Source: JAHECQ01 sp963775125 (GTDB lineage Bacteria > Actinomycetota > Acidimicrobiia > Acidimicrobiales > SZUA-35). From it: a stretch of 64,000 nt of DNA. This document shows, one piece after another, positions 16,698-25,044 of the stretch (position 1 is the first letter of the stretch; every line of letters begins with the position of its first letter). Under the pieces are notes generated by a model that saw nothing but the letters and a program-made list of their open reading frames with translations, was not told where the DNA came from and made no database searches. The stretch spans positions 1,116,001 through 1,180,000 of the forward strand of contig CAVZHQ010000002.1 of NCBI GenBank assembly GCA_963775125.1, given 5' to 3'. The position numbers were made by a program, and so were the translations under genes.

Positions 16698-17621
16698 TCA
16701 GCCGGGCAAGAGCCCTTCGAGGGCGACGTCCAGTTCTGATCGGTCGAAGACGTTGTCGATCCGATCGACGATGGTGCCCGCCGGATCCACCAGGAACATC
16801 ACCGGCTCGAACTCAAGGCCCAACTGCCCAAGCGATGGTGCCAAACGAAGGCCAGGGTCACTGAGGCCCTGGCCTTCCCGCGGATTGGCCCATGGCTCGA
16901 CGTGCACGACGCCCAGGTTGTGGTTGGCGCCCAACTCCTTCATGCCCTCGATGAGCGTTTCGAGCACCGGTCCGCAATACGCGGTGACACAGAACGCCGG
17001 CGTAGCGACGAGGAACACCAGGGGCCTTCCCTCGGCCATGATCTGGGCCGCGGTCTGTTGGTGGAAGGGGCACGGGCCATCCGCCAGCGTGCAGATCGGG
17101 TCGACGCCACGCGCGTCGTCGAGCGTCGGCGTGTCGAGGGCGGGGAACGCATCGCCGGGAAGGGGGACGCCGATCTCGGAGGGGTCGAATGCCTGGACCG
17201 GCAGCATCACCTTTTGATCCCCGATGGTGATCTCGAGGTCGTAGATGCCGGGCTCGGGGAGGGTGGTGCGCACGGCGTAGTAACGCTGCAAGTCGGCGTG
17301 CTCGTGATCGCCGGTCCCCGGAGCGTGGTCGTGCCTGACGACGTGGCCCGCGACGTCCAACTCGTCGATCACCGTCGAGCCGGAGAGCACTCGGACCGCC
17401 AAGGTCGCCGAGTCGGGCAGGACCAGCCCGTTGTTGACGACACCGAACGGCAGGCGCTGGGGAATGCCGGCGGCAATGACCCGATTGGAACTGAAGAGCG
17501 AGACCAACTGGGGTTCGACGGGCGCCGCGACGGTCGAGGGGTCGGAGCCGCCGCAGCCGGTGAGCGCCCCGGTGGCGGTGGCGGCGCTGAGGACCAGGAA
17601 GTGACGACGGGTCAGAAACAC
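16698..17621 (-). CDS. Tat-exported lipoprotein with thioredoxin-like domain
   Basis: Predicted twin-arginine lipoprotein of 307 residues. The signal begins FLTRRHFLVLSAATATG and has the lipobox LTGC. The exported part has a beta-sandwich region (about 45-160) and a C-terminal thioredoxin-like fold with the CX4C pair TPAFCVTAYCGPVLETL and a later cis-proline-like stretch EPVMFLVDPAGTI. It may reduce or chaperone cofactors outside the membrane. The GTG at 17621 gives the shortest sensible Tat signal; an ATG at 17642 is possible and would overlap the divergent ferredoxin-fusion start by two bases. Confidence 0.82.
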   Translation of the reverse strand: MFLTRRHFLVLSAATATGALTGCGGSDPSTVAAPVEPQLVSLFSSNRVIAAGIPQRLPFGVVNNGLVLPDSATLAVRVLSGSTVIDELDVAGHVVRHDHAPGTGDHEHADLQRYYAVRTTLPEPGIYDLEITIGDQKVMLPVQAFDPSEIGVPLPGDAFPALDTPTLDDARGVDPICTLADGPCPFHQQTAAQIMAEGRPLVFLVATPAFCVTAYCGPVLETLIEGMKELGANHNLGVVHVEPWANPREGQGLSDPGLRLAPSLGQLGLEFEPVMFLVDPAGTIVDRIDNVFDRSELDVALEGLLPG

Positions 17622-17640
17622 GGTCCGTACGCTACCCAGC

Positions 17641-19233
17641 ATGGACTCCGACCGATCGTCAGTCACGCTGCGGGTCAACGGTCACACCGTTGAGGTTCCC
17701 GCTGATGGTCGGAGCCTGCTGGACGTGCTCAGAGAAGACCTCGGCCTCACGGGCGCCAAGGACGGCTGCAGCCCCCAAGGCCAATGTGGTTGCTGCACGG
17801 TCCTGGTCGACGGTGCGCCCCGCGTCGCGTGCGTGACACCCGCTCGGCGGGTTCATGGCCGCGAGATCACCACGGTCGAGGGCCTCGACGCCGACGTCGC
17901 GGCGGCTTGGGCCGACGCCTTCTGCGCCGTCGGCGCAAGCCAGTGTGGGTTCTGCACGCCGGGGATCGTGATGCGGCTCGAGGGTCAGCAGCCCGCTGAC
18001 TGTGCACCGGCCTTGCTCGGTCACCTCTGCCGGTGCACCGGATGGCAGACCATCGGTGAAGCGTGGGAGCTGCGATCGGCGGCCCGACCCGTGTCGAAGG
18101 ACCGGGATCTCGCCAAGGCTTCCGCTCGGGCGACCATCGAGGGCGGCGTCAGTCAGGTCATCGACCCCGCGGTCGTGCTCGGACGCGGTGGCTGCTTCGG
18201 TGCTGACACAGCGCCGGCCGGCGCATTGCGGGCGGTGCTCGATGGCGCTGGAGACTGGGTGGTCGCCCCGACGTTGGCCGAGGCTCGCCGTGCCGCGGCC
18301 AAGACCCAGGGTCGGCGTACCACGTTGCCGGCCGGGTGGCCGCTCGAGGTTCCCGATGGTGACTGGCTGGTCCGCCTACAGACCACCTGGGTCGAGCCGG
18401 CCTATCTGGAGACCGATGCGTCGTGGTGTCTGCCTGGCGGCGAACCCTCGTCACCGGTCGGCAACGGTGGGGCCTTCGGGGCCAAGGCCCTCGGCGGGCC
18501 GACCCGGTCGCCGGTCATGGAGGCGGCGCGCCACCTGGCCGATCTCCATGGGGTTCCGGTGCTGGCATCGCTCTCGCGGGAGGACTCCGTTCGGTCGGGT
18601 CCCAAGCGGCCGCCTGTCGCCGCCGGTATCGACGCCGACGGGCATGGTTTGCTACGAGTGGTTGCGACCCCGGGCATCGTCGCGGCAGTTGCGTCGGTCG
18701 CACCGGGCCTCGGCGTCGAGGAGGTCGTGGTTCCAGGCCCTCCGACCAGCACAGCGATACGGGGCGCCGGCTGGGTGGAAGCTGCGGTCTTGATGGCCGC
18801 TGCGACGGCGTTGCAGCGGTCGCAGCCTTCGGATCGCTCGGTGACCCTTCGTGCCCCGAACGGCGCCGAAGCCACGGCGGCGTACGACCGGGGTGCTGGT
18901 CCGGGGACGATCTTCGTCGAGGTCGGCTGCGGCGAACCACTCGACATCGTGATGCTCCGCTCGTACTGCATCGGGGCGGCCCACATGGCGTACTCGTGGG
19001 TGACGTCGGAGTCGTTGGCCGTCGACGCTGCCGGTCAGGTGAACGATCTCACGATCCGAAGCTTCGGCATCGTTCGAGCGATCGACATGCCCCACGTCGA
19101 CGTGGTCGTGCGGCACGAGTCGACGACCCCGATCAACGGCTCGGACGCAGTTTTTGCCGCGGTTGCGGCCGCCGTCTGGTTGGAGGCGGGACTTGTGCCG
19201 CGTTGGCCGACGTCTGACAAGATCTCGTCATGA
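17641..19233 (+). CDS. [2Fe-2S] ferredoxin domain fused to shortened molybdopterin-hydroxylase-like domain
   Basis: Protein of 530 residues. Residues 1-155 are a complete CoxS/XdhC-type small subunit: plant-type [2Fe-2S] motif CSPQGQCGCC and second cluster motif ASQCGFCTPG...LCRCTGW. The remaining 370 residues carry fragments reminiscent of xanthine dehydrogenase/CO dehydrogenase large subunits in the right order: TWVEPAYLET, GNGGAFGAKA, TSTAIRGAGW and DLTIRSFGIVRAIDMPHV. A normal large subunit is about 760 residues, so about half is missing, and no frameshift explains it. The FAD subunit is absent. It overlaps ridA by four bases. A purine or N-heterocycle substrate is plausible but unproven, as is molybdenum binding. 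Confidence 0.72.
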   Translation: MDSDRSSVTLRVNGHTVEVPADGRSLLDVLREDLGLTGAKDGCSPQGQCGCCTVLVDGAPRVACVTPARRVHGREITTVEGLDADVAAAWADAFCAVGASQCGFCTPGIVMRLEGQQPADCAPALLGHLCRCTGWQTIGEAWELRSAARPVSKDRDLAKASARATIEGGVSQVIDPAVVLGRGGCFGADTAPAGALRAVLDGAGDWVVAPTLAEARRAAAKTQGRRTTLPAGWPLEVPDGDWLVRLQTTWVEPAYLETDASWCLPGGEPSSPVGNGGAFGAKALGGPTRSPVMEAARHLADLHGVPVLASLSREDSVRSGPKRPPVAAGIDADGHGLLRVVATPGIVAAVASVAPGLGVEEVVVPGPPTSTAIRGAGWVEAAVLMAAATALQRSQPSDRSVTLRAPNGAEATAAYDRGAGPGTIFVEVGCGEPLDIVMLRSYCIGAAHMAYSWVTSESLAVDAAGQVNDLTIRSFGIVRAIDMPHVDVVVRHESTTPINGSDAVFAAVAAAVWLEAGLVPRWPTSDKISS

Positions 19234-19578
19234 GCAAACCGGTCGGTCCCTACACGCCCATCGTCAGAGCCGGAGAGTGGCTCGATCACCTCGGGTCAGA
19301 TCGGCATTGCCGACGGCGTTCTGGCCGAGGGGTTCGAGCCCCAGTTGCGTCAGGCGATGGCGAACCTCGAGGGGCTGTTGGTCGGCCAAGGGTCGACGCT
19401 GGGCGACGTGACCAAGACCACGGTGTTCCTGGTCGACATGAGCGCCTATGCCGAGATGAACGCCATCTACACCGAGCTGTTCGGAGACCATCGGCCGGCC
19501 CGATCGGCGGTGGCTGTTGCGGCCTTGCCCCTTGGGGCGCTCGTCGAGATCGAAGCGGTCGCCTACCTGGGTTCCTGA
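19230..19578 (+). CDS. ridA: RidA family imine deaminase, one frameshift as written
   Basis: RidA/YjgF/UK114-type protein that hydrolyses reactive enamine/imine intermediates. The start MSKPVGPYTPIVRAGEWL is in frame with 19230; the rest (TSGQIGIADGVLAEGFEPQ through ALPLGALVEIEAVAYLG) is in the next frame. Dropping one base, the G at 19284, gives one 115-residue protein with the substrate-binding Arg in the PARSAV turn. It overlaps the ferredoxin-fusion stop by four bases, which suggests it cleans up an imine product of that enzyme. Confidence 0.85.
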
Positions 19579-19621
19579 GCGTGAGTGGCAGCCGCAACCG
19601 TTCGCTGGCACACTGCCCCAC

Positions 19622-19780
19622 ATGCTTGGTGCCATCATCATCGCCGTCGTCCTCGTGGTCGTCATCCCGGTGGGCTTCCTCATGACCATGGCGCTGCCGG
19701 CCGGCGTCCTCGGCTTCCTCCTCAAGTCCCGGGCCGAGGCCATCCACCCCGACAGCGAACTCATCGACACCAACTACTGA
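19622..19780 (+). CDS. Small single-pass membrane protein, 52 aa
   Basis: Short protein beginning MLGAIIIAVVLVVVIPVGFL and ending HPDSELIDTNY. Residues 3-36 form one long or two short hydrophobic helices, with an acidic cytoplasmic or external tail. It lies between ridA and serS on the same strand. I know similar small proteins in related actinobacteria but not their role. A 14-base near-repeat (ACCAACTACTG) spans its stop codon and the following spacer. Confidence 0.6.
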   Translation: MLGAIIIAVVLVVVIPVGFLMTMALPAGVLGFLLKSRAEAIHPDSELIDTNY

Positions 19781-19825
19781 GGGCCACCAACTACTGCGGT
19801 CCGCTGCGAGGATAGGTTCTCAGGC

Positions 19826-21079
19826 GTGATTGACCTTCGTCGCCTACGAGAAGAAGCTGCCTATCGGGCCGGAGTCGAGCGCAAAGGCGCGTCGGCCGAA
19901 ACCATCGAGGCCGTTCTGTCGGCCGATGCCGCCGCCCGGTCGGCTCGCCAGGTCACCGAGGAGCTACGAGCGAGGTCGAACGCGGCTTCCAAGGACATCG
20001 GTCGAGCGGCCCCCGAGGAGCGCCAGACCCGCATCGACGCGGCGCAGAGTCTGAAAGCCGAACTGCAGGAAGCCGAGGCGGGGCTGGCCGCAGCCGATGC
20101 CGCGCTGAGCGAGATGGCATTGCAGCTGCCGAACGCCGCACACGACTCGGTCCCCGATGGCGGCGAGGACGACTTCCGTCTCGAAGTCGAGGTCGGCGAA
20201 CGAGTCTCCGCCCCCCGCTGACCCACGCCGAAATCGGCGAGAAGCTCGGCATCGTCGACACCGATCGAGCCGTCAACATGTCGGGCAGCCGGTTCGCCTA
20301 CCTGATGGGCGACGCGGTGCTCCTGCAGTTCGCGTTGGTGCAATGGGTGATGACCAAGCTGGTGACCAAAGGCTTCATTCCCTGCATCCCGCCGGTGCTC
20401 GTGCGTGAGGAGATGATGGTCGACGCCGGGTTCTTCCCCACCGATCGCCATCAGGTCTACGAGCTCGAACGTGACGGCCTGTTCCTCGTCGGTACCGCCG
20501 AAGTCGGCCTCGCCGGTCTGCACCGAGGCGACCGTCTCGACGCCGACCAGCTGCCCCGTCGATACGTCGGTTACTCCAGCTGTTTTCGCCGTGAGGCCGG
20601 CACCTACGGCAAGGACACCCAAGGACTGTTCCGGGTGCACCAGTTCGACAAGGTCGAGATGTTCATCTACGCCCACCCCGATCGTTCGTGGGACGAGCTC
20701 GAACTCCTCCGGTCGGTCGAGGAGGAGATCTTCACCGAGCTCGAGATGCCCTACCGGGTCATCACCGTCGCGGCCGGCGACCTGGGCAACGCCGCGGCCA
20801 AGAAGTACGACATCGAGGTCTGGTTGCCGTCCGAACAGCGGTACCGCGAGGTGACCTCGTGCTCGAACTACACCGACTACTCGGCCCGCGCGCATGGGCA
20901 CCCGGGTCAAGCACGACGGCGGCACCGAGATCCTCCACACGCTGAACGGCACCGCCTGCGCCATCGGCCGCACGCTCCTCGCCATCTTCGAGCACCACCA
21001 GCTGCCCGACGGCACCATCTCGGTTCCCGCGGTGTTGCGTCCCTTCTGCGGCCTCGAGGTAGTCGGCCCCGTTCGCTGA
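19826..21079 (+). CDS. serS: Seryl-tRNA synthetase, two frameshifts as written
   Basis: Class II synthetase charging tRNA-Ser, and also tRNA-Sec before SelA acts. Segment one (19826-20212) is the N-terminal coiled-coil arm that grips the tRNA. Segment two (about 20215-20889) holds motif 1 and the active site, including FLVGTAEVGLAGLHRG and YSSCFRREAG (motif 2). Segment three (20891-21079) has motif 3, with NGTACAIGRTLLAIFEHHQ. The first junction is in a run of six C at 20211-20216 (one base short or two surplus); the second is a surplus G at about 20890. The gene is essential, so the breaks are probably sequence errors. Start GTG. Confidence 0.93.
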
Positions 21080-21088
21080 CCCTCCACC

Positions 21089-21196
21089 AACCTCCGGCCC
21101 CAGCCGTCACCCCTCACGAACCTCCGGCCCCAGGCGTCGGAAACCGACGTGTCCAGCCGGAGGTTCGACCGGGTGACGCTCCTAGCCGGAGGTTCG
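21089..21196. repeat. Direct and inverted repeat cluster between convergent serS and glnR
   Basis: AACCTCCGGCCCCAG occurs at 21089-21103 and 21119-21133; its partial complement AGCCGGAGGTTCG occurs at 21155-21167 and 21184-21196. The copies can fold into alternative hairpins between two convergent genes, suiting a bidirectional terminator or a small intergenic repeat element. Confidence 0.55.
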
Positions 21197-21214
21197 GGCC
21201 GTGGAGACGTTGCG

Positions 21215-21940
21215 TCAGCCCCAGCGGGATTGGCCGAGCTTGTAGCCGACGCTGCGGATGGTCTGGATCAGGTTGGCGTGTTCTTGCCCCAGCTTGGCCC
21301 GGAGTCGACGGATGTGGACGTCGACCGTGCGGGCGCCGCCGTAGTACTCGTAACCCCACACCTGATTCAGCAGGGTCTCACGACTGAACACACGTCCTGG
21401 TGTTGCGGCCAGGAACCGGAGCAGCTCGTATTCCATGTACGTGAGGTCGAGCGGTTTGCCGTCGATCTGGGCCTGGTAGGTCTCGGTGTTGAGTCGCAGC
21501 GGGCCGTACTCGACCATCTCGGGCCGGACACCGCGTCCTACCCGCCAGAGCAGGTGCTTGAGGCGGGCGTCGAGTTCGGCCGGGTGGAACGGGGCGATGA
21601 GGAAGTCGTCGAAGAGTTCGGCCCGCTCGTCGAGTTCGTGGAGCCGATCGCCCGGGACCAGCACCAGCAGCGGTTCGACGGGGACGTCCCTGCGTCGAAG
21701 GTCCCGGCACAGTAGCCAGCCGCGCTCGGCGTCCTCGACCAACGAGACGATCGCGCCGGTCCACTCGTCGCTGACGGCAAGGCCGCTGTGGGCCGACGCT
21801 GCGGTCCATCCGTACCCGCCGAGGGAGAGTGACCGGACCAGGTCGACCGGCGGAGGGTCGGGGTACAGCAGGAAGAGCTCGTTCGGCGGTGCGCCGGGTA
21901 GCGGCGAGCTGGATGAGGAGTAGGAGGACATGGCGGTCAC
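21215..21940 (-). CDS. glnR: OmpR-family orphan regulator, GlnR-like
   Basis: Transcription regulator of 241 residues with an N-terminal receiver-like domain (to about 125) that lacks the phosphoacceptor Asp, and a C-terminal OmpR/PhoB winged helix (about 140-238) with TPGRVFSRETLLNQVWGYEY and TVDVHIRRLRAKLG. This is the architecture of GlnR, the orphan nitrogen regulator of actinobacteria, and DNA-binding residues resemble GlnR. GTG at 21940 overlaps the glnA stop (GTGA); an ATG at 21931 is also possible. Being in one operon with glnA and opposite a second glutamine synthetase supports the role. Confidence 0.8.
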   Translation of the reverse strand: MTAMSSYSSSSSPLPGAPPNELFLLYPDPPPVDLVRSLSLGGYGWTAASAHSGLAVSDEWTGAIVSLVEDAERGWLLCRDLRRRDVPVEPLLVLVPGDRLHELDERAELFDDFLIAPFHPAELDARLKHLLWRVGRGVRPEMVEYGPLRLNTETYQAQIDGKPLDLTYMEYELLRFLAATPGRVFSRETLLNQVWGYEYYGGARTVDVHIRRLRAKLGQEHANLIQTIRSVGYKLGQSRWG

Positions 21941-23292
21941 CACGAGGGAAGATAGCGCTCGAGTTCCCACTGGCTGACGTGAGCCTTGTAGCCCTGCCAC
22001 TCGCTTCGCTTGTTGCGCAGGAACCACTCGAAGATGTGATCGCCCAGCGCCTCGTGGACCAGCTCCGAGCGCTCCATCTCGTCGAGCGCCTCGGCGAGTG
22101 ATGCGGGGAGCGGCGCCAGGCCCATCTCGGCGGCCCGACCAGCATCGACCTCGAAGAGGTTCTCGGTCGTCTCGGCCGGGAGCTCGTAGCCCTCCTCGAT
22201 GCCCTTGAGGCCGGCGGCCAGGATCACGGAGAAGGCCAGGTAGGGGTTGCAGGCCGGATCGGGCGCACGGTATTCGATGCGAGTCGAGCTGGTCTTGTCG
22301 GGCCGGGTGACGGGCACTCGGATGAGGGCCGAGCGATTGTTCTGGGCCCACGACACCCAGGTCGGCGCCTCGTACCCGACGACCAGGCGCTTGTAGGAGT
22401 TGACCAACTGGTTGGTGACCGCGGTGATCTCTCGGGCGTGATGCAACAGGCCGGCAGTGAACTGTCGCCCCGTCTGGGAGAGCGAGTATTCGGCACCGTC
22501 GGCGTGGAACGCGTTGTCGTCGTGGTCGAACAACGAGAGATGGAGGTGCATGCCCGAGCCCTGCATCCCGGCCAGGGGCTTGGGCATGAAGCTGGCGAAG
22601 CGTCCCCGCTCGAGCGCGAGTTCTCGCACGACGAGTCGGAACGTCATGATCTGGTCGGCCATCGACAGGGCCTCGGTGTACCGAAGGTCGATCTCGTGCT
22701 GCGACGGCGAGTCCTCGTGGAACGAGTACTCGACGGGAATGCCCATCGTCTCCAAGACCGAAATGGTCTCTCGTCGCAGGTCGGAGGCAACGTCGCTGGT
22801 CGTGAGGTCGAAGTAGCCGCCAGAGTCGAGGAGCTTGGGCGGGTGGGTCGGCTCGCCGTCGGCGAAATAGAAGAACTCCATTTCCGGGGCCACGAAGAAG
22901 GCGTACCCGGCCTCGTGCGCCTTCTTCAGGTTGCGGCGCAGAACGTGGCGAGGATCCCCGTCGAACGGTGACCCGTTCGGGTTGTAGATGTTGCAGAACA
23001 TCCGGCCGGTGGACCCGCCGTCGGCCCACGGGAGGAGTTCGAAGGTGCTGGGGTCCGGTCGGGCCAGCACGTCGGATTCCTGGATTCGGCTGAACCCGTC
23101 GATGGCCGAACCGTCGAAGTGCATGCCTTCCTCCAGCGCGGTTTCGAGCTCGGCGGGAGAGATGGCGACCGACTTCAATTGCCCGAGGACATCGGTGAAC
23201 CAGAGTCGAATGAGGCGCACGCCACGCTCCTCGACGGCTCGGAGGACGTAGTCGTGCTGGGGGTCACGCAGAGGTTCGTGCTGGGAGGTCAC
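21937..23292 (-). CDS. glnA: Glutamine synthetase, type I (GSI-alpha-like)
   Basis: Ammonia-assimilating enzyme making glutamine from glutamate, ammonia and ATP; 451 residues. Active-site motifs include HFDGSAIDGFSRIQESD (beta-grasp and latch), VAPEMEFFYF (metal glutamates), GMHLHLSL (ATP/metal His) and TRIEYRAPDPACNPYLAFS. The length and the absence of the adenylylated-Tyr loop point to a GSI-alpha form or a GlnA-like paralogue, so regulation is likely transcriptional or by feedback. The GTG at 23292 opens directly on the domain. It is first gene of a glnA-glnR operon and faces a type II enzyme across 191 bases. Confidence 0.93.
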   Translation of the reverse strand: MTSQHEPLRDPQHDYVLRAVEERGVRLIRLWFTDVLGQLKSVAISPAELETALEEGMHFDGSAIDGFSRIQESDVLARPDPSTFELLPWADGGSTGRMFCNIYNPNGSPFDGDPRHVLRRNLKKAHEAGYAFFVAPEMEFFYFADGEPTHPPKLLDSGGYFDLTTSDVASDLRRETISVLETMGIPVEYSFHEDSPSQHEIDLRYTEALSMADQIMTFRLVVRELALERGRFASFMPKPLAGMQGSGMHLHLSLFDHDDNAFHADGAEYSLSQTGRQFTAGLLHHAREITAVTNQLVNSYKRLVVGYEAPTWVSWAQNNRSALIRVPVTRPDKTSSTRIEYRAPDPACNPYLAFSVILAAGLKGIEEGYELPAETTENLFEVDAGRAAEMGLAPLPASLAEALDEMERSELVHEALGDHIFEWFLRNKRSEWQGYKAHVSQWELERYLPSW

Positions 23293-23351
23293 CCCATGAG
23301 TGTTAGCGGGATTTCGCCGGAAGGAAACGAGCAGATCACCGGACCAGGTTC

Positions 23352-23370
23352 GTTTCACACTCCGTTCACA
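23352..23370. promoter_or_regulatory. Candidate operator in the glnA/glnII divergent promoter region
   Basis: On the minus strand two direct copies of a GTGAA(A)C element are 11-12 bases apart (plus-strand GTTTCAC at 23352-23358 and GTTCACA at 23364-23370). This resembles the repeated half-sites of GlnR boxes but does not match the full consensus. Confidence 0.3.
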
Positions 23371-23483
23371 TTCCGGCATTGCTCCCGACCAACTACGCTC
23401 GGATACTGGCAGGGCTCGGTGCGACACAGCAGAAGGCTTGTTGCGGGGCCTCTATACGCGACTATCGGAGACAGAGACATCCC

Positions 23484-24500
23484 ATGACATACAGGGCTGA
23501 GTACATCTGGATCGACGGCACGGCCCCGACGGCCGAGGTTCGTTCCAAGACCAAGATCCTCCCGGACGGCGAAGAGCCCGGCAACTGGGGATTCGATGGT
23601 TCCAGCACCAATCAGGCCACCGGTGACAACTCCGACGTTGTGCTCATTCCGGTGTTCAGCTGCAAGGACCCCATCCGCGGGGGTGACAACATTCTCGTGC
23701 TGTGCGAGACGGCCCTCACCGCCGACCTTTCGCCTCACCCCACCAACACTCGGGCGCTCGCTCGGGCCGCGATGGAGAAGTACGGCGATCAGGAGCCGTG
23801 GTTCGGCATGGAGCAGGAATACACCATGATCGATCCTCGCACCGGTTGGCCGGCCGGCTTCCCGCCGAACGGGTTCCCGGCCCCGCAGGGTCCGTACTAC
23901 TGCGGCGTCGGCGCCATCAAGATTCACGGACGCGACGTCGTCGAGGAGCACACCACGCTGTGCATCGAGGCCGGCCTGAAGATCTCGGGAACCAACGCCG
24001 AGGTCATGCCCGGCCAGTGGGAATTCCAGATCGGCCCGGCCGACACCGTCGAGGTCGGCGACCACATGTGGATCGCTCGCTACCTGCTGTACCGCGTCGG
24101 CGAGAAGCACGGCATCGAGATCTCGATTGCGGCCAAGCCCATGCAGGGCGATTGGAACGGCGCCGGGATGCACAGCAACTTCTCGACCAAGGCCATGCGC
24201 GAGAGCTACGAGCCCATCATCACGGCGTGCGAGTCCTTGGGTGCCCCGGGCAAACCCCTCGAACACATCGAGGGCTACGGCGACGGTATCCAGCACCGCC
24301 TCACCGGAGCGCACGAGACCCAGCGTTGGGACACCTTCAGCTACGGCGTTTCCGATCGTGGTGCGTCGATCCGTATCCCGTGGCAGGTCGCAATCGACCA
24401 GAAGGGCTACATCGAGGATCGCCGGCCCAACGCCAACGCCGACCCGTACGTCGTCGCAGCCCTCATGACCAACACGTGCTGCGAGGCGCTCGCCAAGTAG
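23484..24500 (+). CDS. glnII: Glutamine synthetase, type II (eukaryote-like)
   Basis: GSII enzyme of 338 residues, the decameric eukaryote-type form found in Streptomyces, Frankia and rhizobia. The start MTYRAEYIWIDGTAPTAEVR and motifs WGFDGSSTNQA, EQEYTMID and NGAGMHSNFSTKAMRE (catalytic loop) are characteristic; RRPNANADPYVV closes the active site. It is preferentially heat-labile and induced under nitrogen limitation in other actinobacteria. It is divergent from glnA-glnR, so both synthetases are probably controlled from the shared promoter region. Confidence 0.96.
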   Translation: MTYRAEYIWIDGTAPTAEVRSKTKILPDGEEPGNWGFDGSSTNQATGDNSDVVLIPVFSCKDPIRGGDNILVLCETALTADLSPHPTNTRALARAAMEKYGDQEPWFGMEQEYTMIDPRTGWPAGFPPNGFPAPQGPYYCGVGAIKIHGRDVVEEHTTLCIEAGLKISGTNAEVMPGQWEFQIGPADTVEVGDHMWIARYLLYRVGEKHGIEISIAAKPMQGDWNGAGMHSNFSTKAMRESYEPIITACESLGAPGKPLEHIEGYGDGIQHRLTGAHETQRWDTFSYGVSDRGASIRIPWQVAIDQKGYIEDRRPNANADPYVVAALMTNTCCEALAK

Positions 24501-24531
24501 TTCGACCGCGCCGAACAACTCGACAGTCGGT

Positions 24532-24562
24532 GTGAGCACCACCCCCTGGGGGTGGTGCTCAC
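24532..24562. terminator. Bidirectional terminator, 31-base perfect palindrome
   Basis: Fifteen-base arms (24532-24546 and 24548-24562) pair perfectly. The hairpin lies between convergent glnII and the YdhR-like gene and contains the latter's stop codon (24559-24561). Confidence 0.8.
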
Positions 24563-24900
24563 TCGCGTTCCGGTGGGGCATCGACGCGCAGTACCTGGCT
24601 GATCACGTCGACGATGACCGGCGCTTCGAACCACTCGATCTCGGGTTCGGCGCCGTACTTCTCCGTCATGCCTGCCCGCCATCCGGCGTTGTACTTGGCC
24701 TCGGCCGCCTCGCGATTCGCCCACCAGTACACGCCACCGACGCGGGTCCCGTCCTCGGACCGGAGATACGCCTTCCACAACAGGCCGGAAACATCCAGAT
24801 AGGAAGCGGCGTTGGCTCCGAAGCGGTCTCGGGCCTCCTCGAAGGTGACGGGCTGTGCGGACGGGAATCGAACGATGGTGACCATCATCGGCGTGCTCAT
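24559..24900 (-). CDS. YdhR-family putative mono-oxygenase
   Basis: Protein of 113 residues with the ferredoxin-like dimeric alpha/beta barrel of the YdhR family. Features include MVTIVRFPSAQPVTFEEA at the first strand, SGLLWKAYLRSED and VGGVYWWANREAAEA. The family resembles cofactor-free monooxygenases and antibiotic biosynthesis monooxygenase (ABM) domains, but its substrate is unknown. It is a single gene convergent with glnII. Confidence 0.78.
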   Translation of the reverse strand: MSTPMMVTIVRFPSAQPVTFEEARDRFGANAASYLDVSGLLWKAYLRSEDGTRVGGVYWWANREAAEAKYNAGWRAGMTEKYGAEPEIEWFEAPVIVDVISQVLRVDAPPERE

Positions 24901-25044
24901 CGCACCACTCTCTCATCGAACGCGCTCTCTCATCGAACGCTGGTTGCCTCATCACATTGCCCTAACAGAGCGGCCCGATGATGAGGACATCCCCCAAACC
25001 CAACCGGTGCCCGAACGTCAGGTACCGAACGAAAGGTCACTGCA

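Noticed and set aside
17641..19233. Frameshift as the cause of the short molybdopterin domain
   Set aside because: One open frame covers the whole gene and the remaining motifs are in order, with no continuation in another frame.
20210..20221. TGA in serS as a selenocysteine codon
   Set aside because: The protein continues in a shifted frame; no Cys is expected there in serine synthetases.
21937..23029. Long antisense and alternate-frame open readings across glnA and other GC-rich genes
   Set aside because: They have Arg/Pro/Ser-rich low-complexity products and no domains, typical of GC-rich shadow frames.
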